Origin: Gnomoniopsis sp. IMI 355080 | Taxonomy: Eukaryota; Ascomycota; Sordariomycetes; Diaporthales; Gnomoniaceae | DNA length: 32,051 nucleotides | Assembly (NCBI GenBank): GCA_027946555.1 | Contig: JAPEVC010000317.1 | Span: forward strand, 1-32,051 | Direction: 5' to 3' | Shown here: piece by piece, positions 20,092 through 31,356 of the stretch | How the letters are laid out: every line of letters begins with the position of its first letter | Numbering within the stretch: the first letter of the stretch is position 1 | Notes under the pieces: generated by a model | Seen by the model: only the letters and a program-made list of their open reading frames with translations | Told to the model about the DNA's origin: nothing | The model's database searches: none | Made by a program: the position numbers and the translations under genes

Positions 20092-21094
20092 TGAATTTGA
20101 CAGTGACGATAACTTGGGACGCATGGACAACCGGGTTATGCTGGCAGCAATTTTATGTGCCTTTTCTCTTACAATCCTTGTACCGAGCATGTTGGTGATT
20201 GATACCTATGGTGGCTATGTTCTGGCATTTGGGACAACTATGGCATACAGGACTGTTCTAAGGCTCAGGGTGCCTCATTCCAGGCGAATTGGGGCACATT
20301 ACATGGGCTAGAACAGGTCGACGACTCTCAGGCAGGATGGACAATCGTACTGGGTACCCGGGTGTCTGGAGCATCTGGCGAGGAGTTTTCAATTGTCATC
20401 ATCAAGTCCGCATAGTCGGCGCTTTTCCTTAGCAGAAAGGCTGGGCTCCGCAAGCCCAAAGACAAAATAGTCTTAGACCATTATGACACTTGTTTCTATG
20501 ATTTGGTGTAAGATTACCGCTCAGGACATGTACTGACGGACTTACTTTTCGCAGAGGCCGTCTCAAGTAAATTAGTGAGGTTCCCGCACGAGAGCACGGC
20601 ATCTAGAGGTCCGCATCTCGACCCCGCTTACAATGGGCCGCTTGCGGTCAACTGTCCCTGGTAGGTTGCGACGACTGCCACCACCATGGAGACACCTCAC
20701 TACACACTGGCGCCGTGTGCGGCTCATGGAGAGCTGCGGAGGCAGAATATGCTCATGGCTGGGGGTGGTGTGAAAGTCCAGCCTCTGCGGCTGAAGGACA
20801 TGACAAGCGCAGAGAAGTGGTGAAGAAGGCCGGAGATAGTTTAACGCACACGCAGATCATGACGATAGAGTAGCCGAGATGTATACGTCCACGATGAGTG
20901 AATTTGCAATATATAACAGCGTATGGCGCATTAGAACAAACGGCCGGGTATCATAAGCACAGAGAAAAGAAAAGCAGCCATGATATATGACGCCTGGCCC
21001 AATTCCGCGCAGTCAGAGCGTGGCTGACAATAGAGAGGCATATGAGAGGGACGAGATATCGAAGGGCAAGCAGGCTGTGCGCGTGCCCATGGGA
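20092..21094. other. Convergent intergenic region, no gene seen
   Basis: This lies between the ends of the Zn2Cys6 gene (plus) and the small membrane protein gene (minus). ORFs are short and show no domain. It presumably holds the 3' UTRs of both genes. Confidence 0.5.
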
Positions 21095-21513
21095 TCACTT
21101 GGCCTTCTTGCTCGCGGCGTCCTTGTTGGAGCTCAAGTTCCACGCGTTAACCAGGTAGCGCTGCGTGGCATCGATCTCGCCCTCCTGTTTGACCTGCTTG
21201 ACGCCAACCCTCAAGCCATCCTTAGTGAAGACGACGTTCTTCTTGCCCATTCTTTCCGAGACTTGACCCCGCATTTGGGTGACGCTCAGGTAAATTTGGT
21301 AGCCGACCCAGGCGGCGCCGACGAGGACGGCGAAGAAGACGACGAGCGGGAGGAGCTGACTAGAGATTGTGCACAAGGCATGTCAGCCAGTGAGGGCGGG
21401 CGTTTGCGGGGATGGGATGTCATTTATCATTTTCGCTCGGTGCCGAGGATGTCAAAATACCTGAAGAGAGAGCGCGAAGGAGGTGCTTGTGCTTTTGCCT
21501 TTCCCCAAGCCAT
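21095..21513 (-). CDS. Small single-pass membrane protein, conserved fungal type (105 aa, two exons)
   Basis: Exon 1 is 21461-21513 and exon 2 is 21095-21359, with a 101-nt intron whose branch is CTGAC about 29 nt before AG. The start ATG at 21511-21513 begins a Met-Ala-Trp-Gly-Lys peptide. Using the internal ATG at 21374-21376 would put the start inside the intron, so the spliced model is preferred. Residues about 18-42 form one strongly hydrophobic membrane segment, after a short basic N-terminus. A soluble 60-residue C-terminal part follows with a Lys-Lys-Asn-Val-Val-Phe-Thr-Lys-Asp-Gly motif and a Lys-rich end. I have a general recollection of similar uncharacterised fungal proteins but no function. 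An endomembrane location is inferred from the lack of a cleavable signal. It is divergent from sec24 across 1.07 kb. Confidence 0.78.
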
Positions 21514-22585
21514 GGCGACTGAGTCAGACTGGTGGTTGGCTTGTCAGTACCAATGTGGAGGGTGAAGACCCAAGCTTGGGACGGCGGGGCGCACAAGGCG
21601 TTTTAGACAAATCTAAGTGATCGAGAGGTCGGACAGATCCACCGAGGGGTTGGCAGAGACGCGCGAGATAATTGAGTGGGGGGGGGGGGAACCAATTGCC
21701 ACAATCGTGATCCAGAGAGATGGAGCAGAGGGCGTCGATAAGGCGGGAAGGACGGAGGATGGAGGACAGAAGACCTCCAAAGATGAATGGATCCTTCACA
21801 AATCAACGTTGCAGCCAACTGCTTATTAGGTACTGCACCTACCTACCCAGCGGCCTAGGTAGAATACCGGCGCCGCTATTTTTATTTTTTTTTAGCAGTC
21901 AGGGCGTGAGGAACGCAAGCTGGTTTCAAGGAGGACGTGGACCCCTGCTAGGCGAAATCGCATGTCAGCTCAGTCCGCCCCTGTAGGTCTGTAGGTCCTA
22001 TGGTAGCAGGGCAGCTGTAGAGTTTGGCTATCTCAGACTCGGAGGTAAATCTTGTCGAGTTCCATTAATCAAGGTAGATAGGTGGTCTTGGCGCTGAGAT
22101 GACCAACATACCGGAAGAGGCACCTGTATGGCACTGTAGATGATACGTAGCTGGAAAGCAAGGCTACCCACCCACTGCCCAGGTACAGACAGAACGTATA
22201 GCTACAAACCCCAAAAAGACAAGTTGCGCAATTCTGCACGCTTCACTCTTCACATCGCGACTGGTCTTGACTAGCAACTACGTCGACGGAAAAGTGTGCC
22301 TTCCAAGGCCAGCTTGTCACTATTGCCATCCCGCCCCAGGTCGCGCCCTGTCCGGCCAACGTCAGCTAGTACCGTACCTGACCAAAGCTTCCCTCGTCAC
22401 GTCCACACAGACCTTGACCTCGACCTCGACCTCGACCTTGACCTGGACCAGCTTCACTGCGACAAGGCCGCTCCCTCGCCCTGTCGATCCCCTCTCTATC
22501 CTCTCCAACTGGCATCGGTCGACCATTGTCTCCATCGTCCAGTCCGATTTGATCGACGAGGCCCACCGCCTCTTTTCGCGACATC
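21514..22585. promoter_or_regulatory. Bidirectional promoter region between membrane protein gene and sec24
   Basis: The two genes diverge from here. Contents are a G9-10 run near 21680, several ACCTACC/TAGGTA words around 21827-21860 and 21983-22085, a T9 run at about 21885, and the hexamer repeat in the sec24 leader. No ORF has a recognisable product. Confidence 0.5.
22411..22449 (+). repeat. Hexanucleotide repeat ACCT(C/T)G, about 6.5 units, in sec24 leader
   Basis: The units are ACCTTG, ACCTCG x3, ACCTTG, ACCTGG and ACC. The repeat lies about 140 nt before the sec24 ATG, probably in the 5' UTR. Confidence 0.85.
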
Positions 22586-25457
22586 ATGTCTGCACCAAAC
22601 GACTACGGCCAAGGCCAGGCCCCCTTCCAGCAGCAGTATGATGGCCAGCCATACGAGGTCCCCGCCGCATCTCCCCCACCTGTAGCTGGTCAGCCACCTG
22701 CCGATGCCGGTGGTAAGAAGAAGAAGAGAGCATACGCTGCCGGCGCATTCGATGTTGGGACGGGTGGCAACGCTGCTGCCGGTGGTCAGCTCCCAGCAGG
22801 AGGTCAGTTTGGCGCTCCGCAACCCATTGCCCCAGGCTATGGAGCTGCCGCCTGGCCAGGTCAAGAACAGCAACAACAACCCGCTGGTTATCCCTCTCCC
22901 CAGCAATTCCAAGCCCCTGGTGCTCCGGGCTTCGAGCAGCCTGCCGGCTATGGCGCCCAGCAGCCCGCGTATGGTGCGTCTCCCGCACCTGTTGTCGGCG
23001 GCATCACGCAGGGCATGGCAAACATGCAGATGGGAGGAGCTCAGCCTGCGCCTCAGCAGCAACAGCCCCAGGGGCGTGTTGGGCCTCTGAACCAGCTGTA
23101 TCCTACCGACCTTATGAACCAGCCCTTCAATGTCTCGGAGCTGGACTTGCCTCCTCCACCCATCATCCTCCCACCCAACGTACGTCTACAGACCCCTGTT
23201 CAGGTGCTTCCATCCGCTGACCAGTGAAAAGTCAAGCTGTACCCCTTCTGAGGAGGCCAACTGCCCACCCAAATATATTCGATCTACTCTCAACGCCGTA
23301 CCGACGACACACTCCCTTCTCAAGAAGTCAAAGCTGCCTTTTGCCCTCGTCATCCAGCCGTACTCCTCGCTTCACGATTTGGACGACCCCGTGCCGGTGG
23401 TCCAAGATCAGGTCATTTCGCGTTGCCGGCGGTGCAGGTCATACATCAATCCCTACGTGACATTCCTCGACCATGGACACAGGTGGCGATGCAACATGTG
23501 CAACCTTTCCAACGACGTTCCCCAGGCCTTCGACTGGGATGCCGCTTCGCAGAAGAGCGTGGACAGGTGGCAGCGGGCCGAGCTCAACCACTCAGTCGTC
23601 GAATTTGTGGCCCCTCAGGAGTACATGGTGCGGCCTCCTCAACCTCTGGTCTATCTCTTCCTCTTCGACGTGTCTTACGCGGCCGTATCTACCGGCCTTC
23701 TGGCGACAAGTGCCCGGACGATTCTGGACAGCCTTAATAGGATACCGAATGCGGACCGCCGCACCCGCCTCGGCTTCGTCGCTGTGGATTCAAGCTTGCA
23801 CTACTTTTCGATTCCTAAGGATACTGATGAACATGGAGAGACCAACATGCTAGTGGTCAGCGATCTCGATGAGCCGTTCCTGCCAGTGCCTACTGAGCTT
23901 CTGGTGCCGCTGAGCGAGTGCCGTCAGAGCATCGAGAACTTCCTGACCAAATTACCAGACATGTTCGCCAACAACCAGAACAATGGGTCATGCATGGGTT
24001 CCGCCTTGAGAGCTGGCCACAAGCTGATCTCTCCAGTGGGTGGCAAGATCACAGTTCTCAGCGCCTCCTTGCCGAACCTGGGCTACGGGAAGCTGGATAT
24101 GAGAGAAGACAAGAAGCTCTTGGGCACTTCGAAGGAGAACGGCCTGTTACAGACAGCGAACAGCTTCTACAAGAGTTTTGCTGTCGAGTGTTCCAAGAAC
24201 CAAGTCTCGATTGACATGTTCCTGTTCTCGTCGCAGTACCAGGATGTGGCCTCGTTGAGCAATCTCCCTCGCTATACTGGAGGCCAGACGTGGTTCTACC
24301 CCGGCTGGAATGCAGGAAGACCCGAAGATGCGATCAAATTCGCATCCGAGTTCAGTGACTATCTGTCGTCTGAGATTGGGCTGGAGGCTGTGCTAAGAGT
24401 GCGTGCAACGACGGGCCTGAGAATGAATACCTTCTATGGCAACTTTTTCAACCGGAGTTCCGACTTGTGCGCTTTCCCAGCATTCCCTCGCGACCAATGT
24501 TATGTGGTGGAAGTTGCCATTGATGAGACATTGTCCAAGAGCATGATCTGCATGCAAGCCGCTGTTCTCCACACTACTTGCAATGGGGAGCGGCGGATCC
24601 GGGTTATGACGCTGGCTCTGCCAACGACTCAGAGCCTGGCGGATATCTATGCTTCGGCTGACCAGTGCGCGGTCACCACTTATTTCGCCCACAAGGCAGT
24701 GGAGAAGGCCCTCAGCGGTGGTCTAGATGCCGCAAGGGACTCACTGCAAACCAAGCTCGTAGAGTTGCTGCAGACATTCCGAAAGGAGCTGGCTGGTGGA
24801 AGTATGGGAGGAGGCCTTCAATTCCCTGCCAATCTGCGTGGTCTGCCAGCATTGTTCCTTGGCCTGATAAAGCACGTTGGTCTGCGCAAATCCGCTCAGA
24901 TTCCTTCAGATCTCCGGTCTGCAGCGCTCTGTTTGCTGTCAACGCTGCCTTTGCCACTGCTCATGCAATACATCTACCCCAAGCTGTATTCACTCCACGA
25001 TATGCCGGATATTGCTGGTACTCCCGATCCTGAGACCAGCCAAATTGTTCTCCCTCCGCCGCTCAACCTCTCTTCTGAGCGCTTTGTCTCATATGGTCTC
25101 TATCTCATCGATGACGGGCAGACGCAATTTCTCTGGACTGGCCGAGACACCGTGCCCGCTCTGCTGCAAGACGTCTTTGGTGTTGCAGACCGAACCCAGC
25201 TCCATGTGGGCAAGGGCACACTGCCAGAGCTGGATAACGATTTCAATGAACGCATTCGCGCGGTAGTCCAGAAGAGCCGGGACTACAAGAGCCGGGGCGT
25301 TGGCAGCATCATTCTGCCACACCTCTACATTGTCCGCGAAGATGGTGAGCCGAGCTTGAAGCTGTGGGCACAGACATTGCTGGTAGAGGATCGGGCGGAT
25401 CAAGGCATGAGTTTCGCGCAGTGGATGGGTGTGCTAAGAGAGAAGGTGAGCAATTGA
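22586..25457 (+). CDS. SEC24: COPII coat subunit Sec24 (939 aa, two exons)
   Basis: Exons are 22586-23179 and 23232-25457. The 52-nt intron ends TGAAAAG with branch CTGAC; this acceptor was chosen because it joins the Pro-rich end of exon 1 to the conserved Asn-Cys-Pro-Pro-Lys-Tyr block. Sec24 binds cargo export signals and, with Sec23, forms the inner COPII coat on the ER. Domains: a Gln/Pro/Gly-rich disordered N-terminus (1-190), a zinc finger (Cys 263, 266, 285, 288), a vWA-like trunk (about 310-560) containing the VYLFLFDVS and LGFVAVDSSLHYF stretches, a beta-sandwich (about 565-650), a helical region, and a C-terminal gelsolin-like domain ending with a Trp-Met-Gly-x-Leu-Arg-Glu-Lys stretch. 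Length is normal for the family. All features look intact and the call is firm. Confidence 0.97.
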
Positions 25458-25662
25458 ATGAGCCTTGGTTCCGACTGCTGAAGGTGAATTGCGGCCATGC
25501 TAACGCATATATCTAGGTCGTCCAGTAATCCATTCGAAAAGAAAGCATCGTTCAAGTAGCCATGATAATTGTATAGACATCAACACGTCACCGAGACTCA
25601 AAACCACAGCGAAGATGATGCGTATAGCCTGGTGCATTGCCATTGCTTGCACGACCTTGATG

Positions 25663-26115
25663 TCAAGGCATTCCCGATAGTGATTCCCTCTTGAATAACC
25701 TAGGTAACTTCCACACGTCCAGTGTCCCTGTAGTTGAAAGACTGCCAGAATCTCCGCTTCCTGATTTTGGTACTTGTCGGCGCCATCCCCGGTGCCCAAA
25801 GCCACGTCGCGGTACAATCTTCCTCCAGCTCCAACGTCGCACTACCCTTCCAACGTAGGAATCTTTAATGATGAACACCGAGCATCGACTGGCTGTGGAA
25901 CCGCTCCGCCTGCAGCTAGTAAAGTCCAGACGGGCTTCCGGATCGCAGTGCCAGCAATTTACGCTCAGGCCCTTTATCCTGGCGCGTACGTATGAGATCT
26001 CCTTGGATGTGGTGTGTTCGTGGGCCTGCTCCAGTGAATGGTCACATTTGGTAGCTGTGAATTGCTCGTGGCAGGATGTGCATTTGAGGGTGTAGGCTCT
26101 GCATTTAGCGGGCAT
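25663..26115 (-). CDS. Hypothetical Cys-rich protein; exon structure unresolved
   Basis: The ORF opens with a Lys-Cys-x-x-Tyr-Thr-Leu-Lys-Cys-x-x-Cys-His stretch and later an Asn-Cys-Trp-His-Cys pair, suggesting a small zinc-binding fold in the first 70 residues. The C-terminal half (after about residue 85) turns Arg/Gly/Ser-rich and looks like non-coding translation. A neighbouring minus frame beginning near 25830 reads a Gly-Gly-Arg-Leu-Tyr-Arg-Asp-Val stretch that seems a better continuation. An intron or frameshift around 25820-25860 is therefore possible, though no convincing donor and acceptor pair was found. No domain is named. The gene is convergent with sec24, about 200 bp from its stop. 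It could be a real short gene or chance. Confidence 0.45.
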   Translation of the reverse strand: MPAKCRAYTLKCTSCHEQFTATKCDHSLEQAHEHTTSKEISYVRARIKGLSVNCWHCDPEARLDFTSCRRSGSTASRCSVFIIKDSYVGRVVRRWSWRKIVPRRGFGHRGWRRQVPKSGSGDSGSLSTTGTLDVWKLPRLFKRESLSGMP

Positions 26116-28558
26116 ATTGATATCTGAGATAACGTGAGGCTTTTAATCACGGGTTGGCTCGCCTACGAGAGGTGGAAACGACGGACGAGTATGTAGTCAA
26201 AATTTGTAAACGAGAAATCAGCTTCCAAGAACACAGCGTTAAATTTTCGAGGATGCTGCCAGTACTTGAATGAATGAAGCATTTGCTTGGTCTCGAACAC
26301 ACGGCGACTTTCCCACTGACTCTATATCAGACACTCCCATCTCATTTCTACAACACGTCAATCACAAGGAACCCACTCGGACGTTTGGTCTCCGCTCCTT
26401 GATTCATGTCTCGCGGGGTTTCGTGGGCTACTGGGCACACACAGGGCTCTCGACCACTTTAACCCGGTGGATCGTCTCAATTCGTGAGCAAAGGCGGCTG
26501 AGTAAGTAAGCAATGATCACACGTTTGGGGCGCGGCCGATGGGGAGTGAGTCTCGGCCTTGGAGGGACATCGATTGAAAAGTTGGCCTTCTGCGTCTTCA
26601 CAGGTCAACTCTTGATACACAGAGGACCAGTATCCACGGGGGCACATATGGAAAGATGTGGCTCTGGTTGGCCGGTTGGGTACAGATGAGGCAGGTGGAA
26701 AGCTCCACTTTGACTGGGAGTATGTAAGCAAACTTACCCTAGACCATGAACTTCGTTTCCCTTGCATTCTGGAATTCTTGAAGAGTCGGGAACGTCCACG
26801 GGTCTCGGGAAGAGCAAAACCCAAGGGCTCGGTAAAAAGTCTTGGTGAATTACGGACATGGCGTAGAGCCAACACCAAGAGAAACTATCATAACGGAAAG
26901 TTATTTTACTGCGATAGGCATCAACGAAGTCGGTATTTGATGTCCTAGTCTCGTGAGATCTGTCGCAAATACCTGAGACTCATCAACGCCTGGCTTGGTG
27001 ATGAATTTTCAAACTTTCTGACCAGCGATGCGGCAGCAGTAGGTCTGACTAGGAGTGTTCAGTCTTGGGACAGTCGGGTCAGGAATTTTGGCAAGGCATC
27101 AATGCATTTAGCTTGACTTGGACTTTCAATGGCCACACTCTAAATAAAGAACCACGAGCGCTGGATGTCGTGCTTATGGTGCAGTATAGTACTAGATGAG
27201 TGCTCCCAAGCTGTTTTGCAGGTTCGCATCAGCACACACAAGATAGGTCATGTTCGCTACAATCAGCGTTGATACTAGCAGAGTCATGGTGCAGCACTTG
27301 CTTGCCATTCGACGCATGAAACCATGTCAAGTGTACATAGTAGCTGAAGAGGAAGAAGGCGGAGCAGCTTGCGTGGGTTCCGGCCCCGAGGAGCGGGTCC
27401 GGGGGTCATCTCATGATGAGACCGGAGGATCGGCACGGAAGCTAAGAAAAGAGGACGACGACCGGGCCGCGGTGGATGGCCAGCCTTATGGGGGCCTGGG
27501 CCTGGGCCTGATGCGAGGCCCCGCCCGAGCTCGCAGATGTCAGATGAATGGAGGTGAGACCTACCGTACAGTATATGCTGGAAAGGAGAGCTATTTTGGG
27601 ATTGCAGCCACCTGGATAAGCTTTGACAAGGTCCATTCCGCAAGCCGAATCAAACTTGGCGCTGGAGGAGGAGGAGACAAGGTCGCACATGGCAGGACCC
27701 TGGCGGTGGGACGGATGAAACCAAGGCCTCCCAGAAAGGGCCGGGCTTAATTGTGGTTTAAGTCGTCGCAGATGCGTGCAGCTGGAGTGCTGGCGCCTAA
27801 GGCGAGAGCTGGTTGGGCAGGGCGCTAGTCACATGTTGATTGCTGTGCCTGACTTGCATGGGCCTATCGAGCGAGTTTGTTGGCTGAGAGAGAGATGAGA
27901 AGGAGGGGTTGCCATGAGCGGCAGCATAGAGGCAGGCTGTGGGTATGGGCGGTGGTGGTTGGATGACGGATCAAGCACCAGTATGGTACAAGCAAGAGAA
28001 GCGTGTCACAAGTTGATAGTGAGACCTCCTCTCCTTGAGTAGTAGGACCTGAGTCCTGACATGTACGGCCTGTGCCAGACGACAAGTGAGATGAATGACA
28101 AAGAGCAGTGAGCCAGCCACATGGCAGTGTGGGCCGGGTCAGCCTCGTGGCCATGGCCTCTCTCAGCCTTCCCTGAAATAGAGCCATCTTTGGTAACAAT
28201 GACCGGGTTTGGAGACCATCGGATAGCGAGGGAGTCCAAATGGCAGAAACAGACGGGCCTGGCTGGGGGAGGAGGTTTGTTTGAAACCCCTACTAGCCAA
28301 CGACAAGGGGGGGGAGTAGTAGTATTCGTATACATAGTAGCCCGTACTAAATACTCGATTGGGGGGAACAAAAGAAGACGGCTTCCCAGCTTTCTCTGGT
28401 CTTTTCTGGAGACTTGTGACGGATCGTATTAGGGCTTCTGCCGCTATTGCACGCCGTCCGTATTCCGCATCTATTTTCCCTTTGAACACAACAAAGTACA
28501 CACGCACGCATCGCATGACATCGCGTCGCATTGCATCGCGCCGCACTCACCACGTAGG
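26116..28558. other. 2.4-kb region without a supported gene
   Basis: ORFs here (for example 26658-26948 and 27250-27750, plus) lack domains and have compositional bias (the latter Gly/Arg/Glu-rich from GGAGGA runs). The region may contain distal regulatory DNA of the MAP kinase gene. Near 28502-28546 there is a cluster of GCATCGC-like heptamers. Confidence 0.5.
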
Positions 28559-28566
28559 TATATAAA
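28559..28566 (+). promoter_or_regulatory. TATA box, probable core promoter of the MAP kinase gene
   Basis: TATATAAA is followed by pyrimidine-rich DNA all the way to the kinase ATG at 30075. If transcription starts just downstream, the leader would be about 1.4 kb and could include 5' UTR introns. The long C/T-rich stretch up to the start is typical of fungal signalling genes. Confidence 0.45.
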
Positions 28567-30074
28567 GCAAGCCTTGGCTTTCCCCCTCACAACACACGAC
28601 GACGACAGTTTGCGATAGCGGAAGTCTATTATTACAGGACCTTTAGCTCACCTCGATCAAGGTGAAGAAAGGTGGTACGACGTCCGGCCCACGGTCACGA
28701 CTTTACTACTGCAAGGAACCCCATTCTTTGTGACATCCTGTCCCTGACCGCCCGAGTGTGTGTGTGTGTGTGTATGTGTGTATATACTTTCTCTCCACAG
28801 GTTCGTCCTTGTCCCTCACTCAATTCTTTCCATCAATCTCCCACACCCACTCCTGCCCATCATCTATTCCGTGCTAGTATCACGGACTCAAGAGCACAGT
28901 CGAGGCCAGCCCTCCGAGTTCTGGTCGTCGGCTCCACTCCACTTGACGGTCACAGCTTGCGGCCCGCAACTCTGATACAAGACCCCCAGTTCGTCTCGGA
29001 CTACGTTACTAGGTAGCGAGTTATCTACCTACCTTGGGTATCTGGAGAGCTCACCAACCGCTCTATACACACTCGCATACAGCTCTCGTGTTTCCTTGTT
29101 CATCATCTCAACGTCAGCCTCGGTCCTCTAACACAGGTCCTGTATAGAACAGTCCTTTCTGTGGAAGACTGCCTCGCCTCGACATCCATCTAGCAAAGGG
29201 GACTGTACCACATGGTGAGTGAGTTGGGTGACGATCACCATCGCTTCACGACTTGAGTCCCGCACCGCACAGCACAGAAGGTTGTTTGTTGTATCGTCGA
29301 GGGTCCAAGCGGCCCTACGCGCAGTGCCCGCTCGATGCCCCTGTCACTACCTACTGTTTCAGCAATGGCGCCGTGCTTGTGCTTTTCGGCCCTCTAGCTT
29401 TTCTTACCCTTTTCCAACTCGTTACTTGGACCTCTCCTCTACTCTCGTGTCACTATTCCCTTACCACCCGCCTCTACTCCTTCCTTGCATGTTTCCGTCC
29501 GGGCTGCTCGCACCACAGCTGTGCTGACCTTTTTGATCTCCCGCCAGACGCAGATCATCGACATCTGCACACGCATCCCATTCCAACATCACGGATACGA
29601 GCCACAATCCAACATCACCACCACTCTCGAACCCCACCCCACCTTCTGTTCCTGGCTAGCCACTTGACCACCGCCCTCGCACCCCACCCGTACCAACCAA
29701 GCAGCCGCTCAGGGCCCCAGCTCTAGCCAAAGCCCAGGCACTTGCAATCATCTTATCGTCCGTCTTCCTCTCCGTCTGCGCTTCGACAGCTTGCCAACCT
29801 CGCTGCGACCTCCGCCTGCTTCCAGACACAGACCTATCTACATCCGACAGAGGCTCAGCCTTTCTTTCGCCAACCTTAAACCATCTCTCTACGACTCGCG
29901 CCCTGCTTTTGCCTGCCACTCTTGGATACACGGCCTCCGCATCTCTCTCTCTCTGCCTCTCTCTCTTTTTAGGCGCCTACAGCAGTTGATCTGCTGACCA
30001 GACGTAATCCATTTATCCCTCCCTCTTGTACTTGCGCGCGCGCCTATCTCCCAAGACCCAAAAACACCCTCAAA
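28567..30074 (+). other. Long pyrimidine-rich leader/upstream region of the MAP kinase
   Basis: There is no recognisable protein in any frame. CT-rich tracts are abundant (for example the TCTCTCTC runs at 29942-29967). A GT microsatellite sits at 28756-28786 and splice-like signals are present (for example TTTCTCTCCACAG at 28788-28800 and GGTGAGTGAG at 29214). Several upstream ATGs occur, so if all of this is transcribed the kinase mRNA would have uORFs. Confidence 0.45.
28756..28786. repeat. GT/TA microsatellite
   Basis: This is a run of GT units interrupted by TATG and ending TATATA. It generates the Cys-Val repeats seen in overlapping short ORFs. Confidence 0.9.
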
Positions 30075-31356
30075 ATGTCTCGAGCCCAACCTCCCAACCC
30101 GGCCGGCTCCCGCAAGATCTCCTTCAATGTGAGCGAGCAGTACGACATCCAGGATGTCGTCGGCGAGGGTGCCTATGGTGTTGTCTGGTGAGTCCGACCT
30201 TCGCGCGCTCTGGGGCGATCATCAATTGCTGACTCTGCTCTTCCCACCCCGCCTAGCTCTGCGATACATAAGCCGTCCGGTCAGAAGGTGGCCATCAAGA
30301 AGATTACTCCCTTCGATCACTCCATGTTCTGCCTGCGAACTCTCCGAGAGATGAAGCTCTTGCGCTACTTCAACCACGAGAACATCATTAGCATTCTCGA
30401 TATTCAGAAGCCCCGGAGCTACGAAACCTTCCAGGAGGTGTATCTCATCCAGGTATGTGCTGTCCATCCTAAGCCTGACGCTGGTGGCCCCCCTACGAGA
30501 CTAGAGCTAATTACCGTTCTGTTTGGTACAGGAACTCATGGAGACTGACATGCACCGTGTGATCCGCACCCAAGACCTGTCCGACGACCACTGCCAGTAC
30601 TTTATCTACCAGACCTTGCGCGCCTTGAAGGCCATGCACTCTGCCAACGTCCTCCACCGCGATCTCAAGCCCTCGAACCTGCTGCTCAACGCTAATTGCG
30701 ACTTGAAGGTCTGCGACTTTGGCCTCGCCCGTAGTGCCGCCTCGCAAGAGGACAACTCGGGCTTCATGACCGAATATGTCGCAACACGTTGGTACAGAGC
30801 GCCAGAGATCATGTTGACTTTTAAGGAATACACCAAGGCCATCGATGTGTGGTCTGTCGGCTGTATCCTCGCCGAGATGCTGAGCGGCAAGCCCCTGTTT
30901 CCAGGCAAGGACTGTGAGTGTCAAATCCCATATGCCAAAGAAGCGGCCGGGCCGAACCTAGATGCTAATGTTATTTCAGACCATCACCAATTGACCCTGA
31001 TCCTCGACGTTCTCGGTACGCCGACAATGGAAGACTACTACGGCATCAAGAGCAGGCGCGCGAGAGAGTACATCCGCTCGCTACCCTTCAAGAAGAAGGT
31101 CCCCTTCAAGACCCTATTCCCCAAGACCTCGGAGCTGGCTTTGGACCTTCTCGAGAAGCTCCTCGCCTTCAACCCCGTGAAGCGCATTACGGTGGAGGAG
31201 GCTCTCAAGCACCCGTACCTGGAGCCCTACCACGACCCGGAGGATGAGCCCACTGCGCCGCCAATTCCCGAGGAGTTCTTTGACTTTGATAAGCACAAGG
31301 ACAATCTGAGCAAGGACCAGCTCAAGCAATTGATCTACCAGGAAATCATGCGGTAA
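30075..31356 (+). CDS. Fus3/Kss1-type MAP kinase (Pmk1/Fmk1 class), 355 aa, four exons
   Basis: Exons are 30075-30187, 30257-30452, 30532-30913 and 30980-31356; introns are 69, 79 and 66 nt. This Ser/Thr kinase is the last tier of the pheromone/invasive-growth cascade, and in plant pathogens its orthologues control appressorium formation and invasion. Visible motifs: glycine loop GEGAYG at 30-35, ATP-binding Lys 52, HRDLKPSN with Asp 147, DFG at 165-167, activation loop TEY at 183-185, ATRWYRAPE, and the C-terminal acidic common-docking region around 315-330. Length is exactly that of the family and no residue is missing. Introns 1 and 3 split codons (phases 2 and 1). The ATG follows CCTCAAA, a good fungal start context. 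I leave the symbol blank because names vary by species (pmk1, fmk1, mpkB, fus3). Confidence 0.97.

Noticed and set aside
27250..27750. 166-residue plus-strand ORF.
   Set aside because: Composition is driven by GGA/GAG-rich DNA, there is no domain, and the opposite strand is equally open.
28672..29726. Several short ORFs before the MAP kinase as an upstream gene.
   Set aside because: All are Pro/Ser/His-rich translations of C/T-rich leader DNA without conserved features.
10819..31356. A secondary-metabolite or other co-regulated cluster around the Zn2Cys6 factor.
   Set aside because: Neighbours are a karyopherin, a COPII subunit, a small membrane protein and a MAP kinase; no biosynthetic enzymes or transporters are present.
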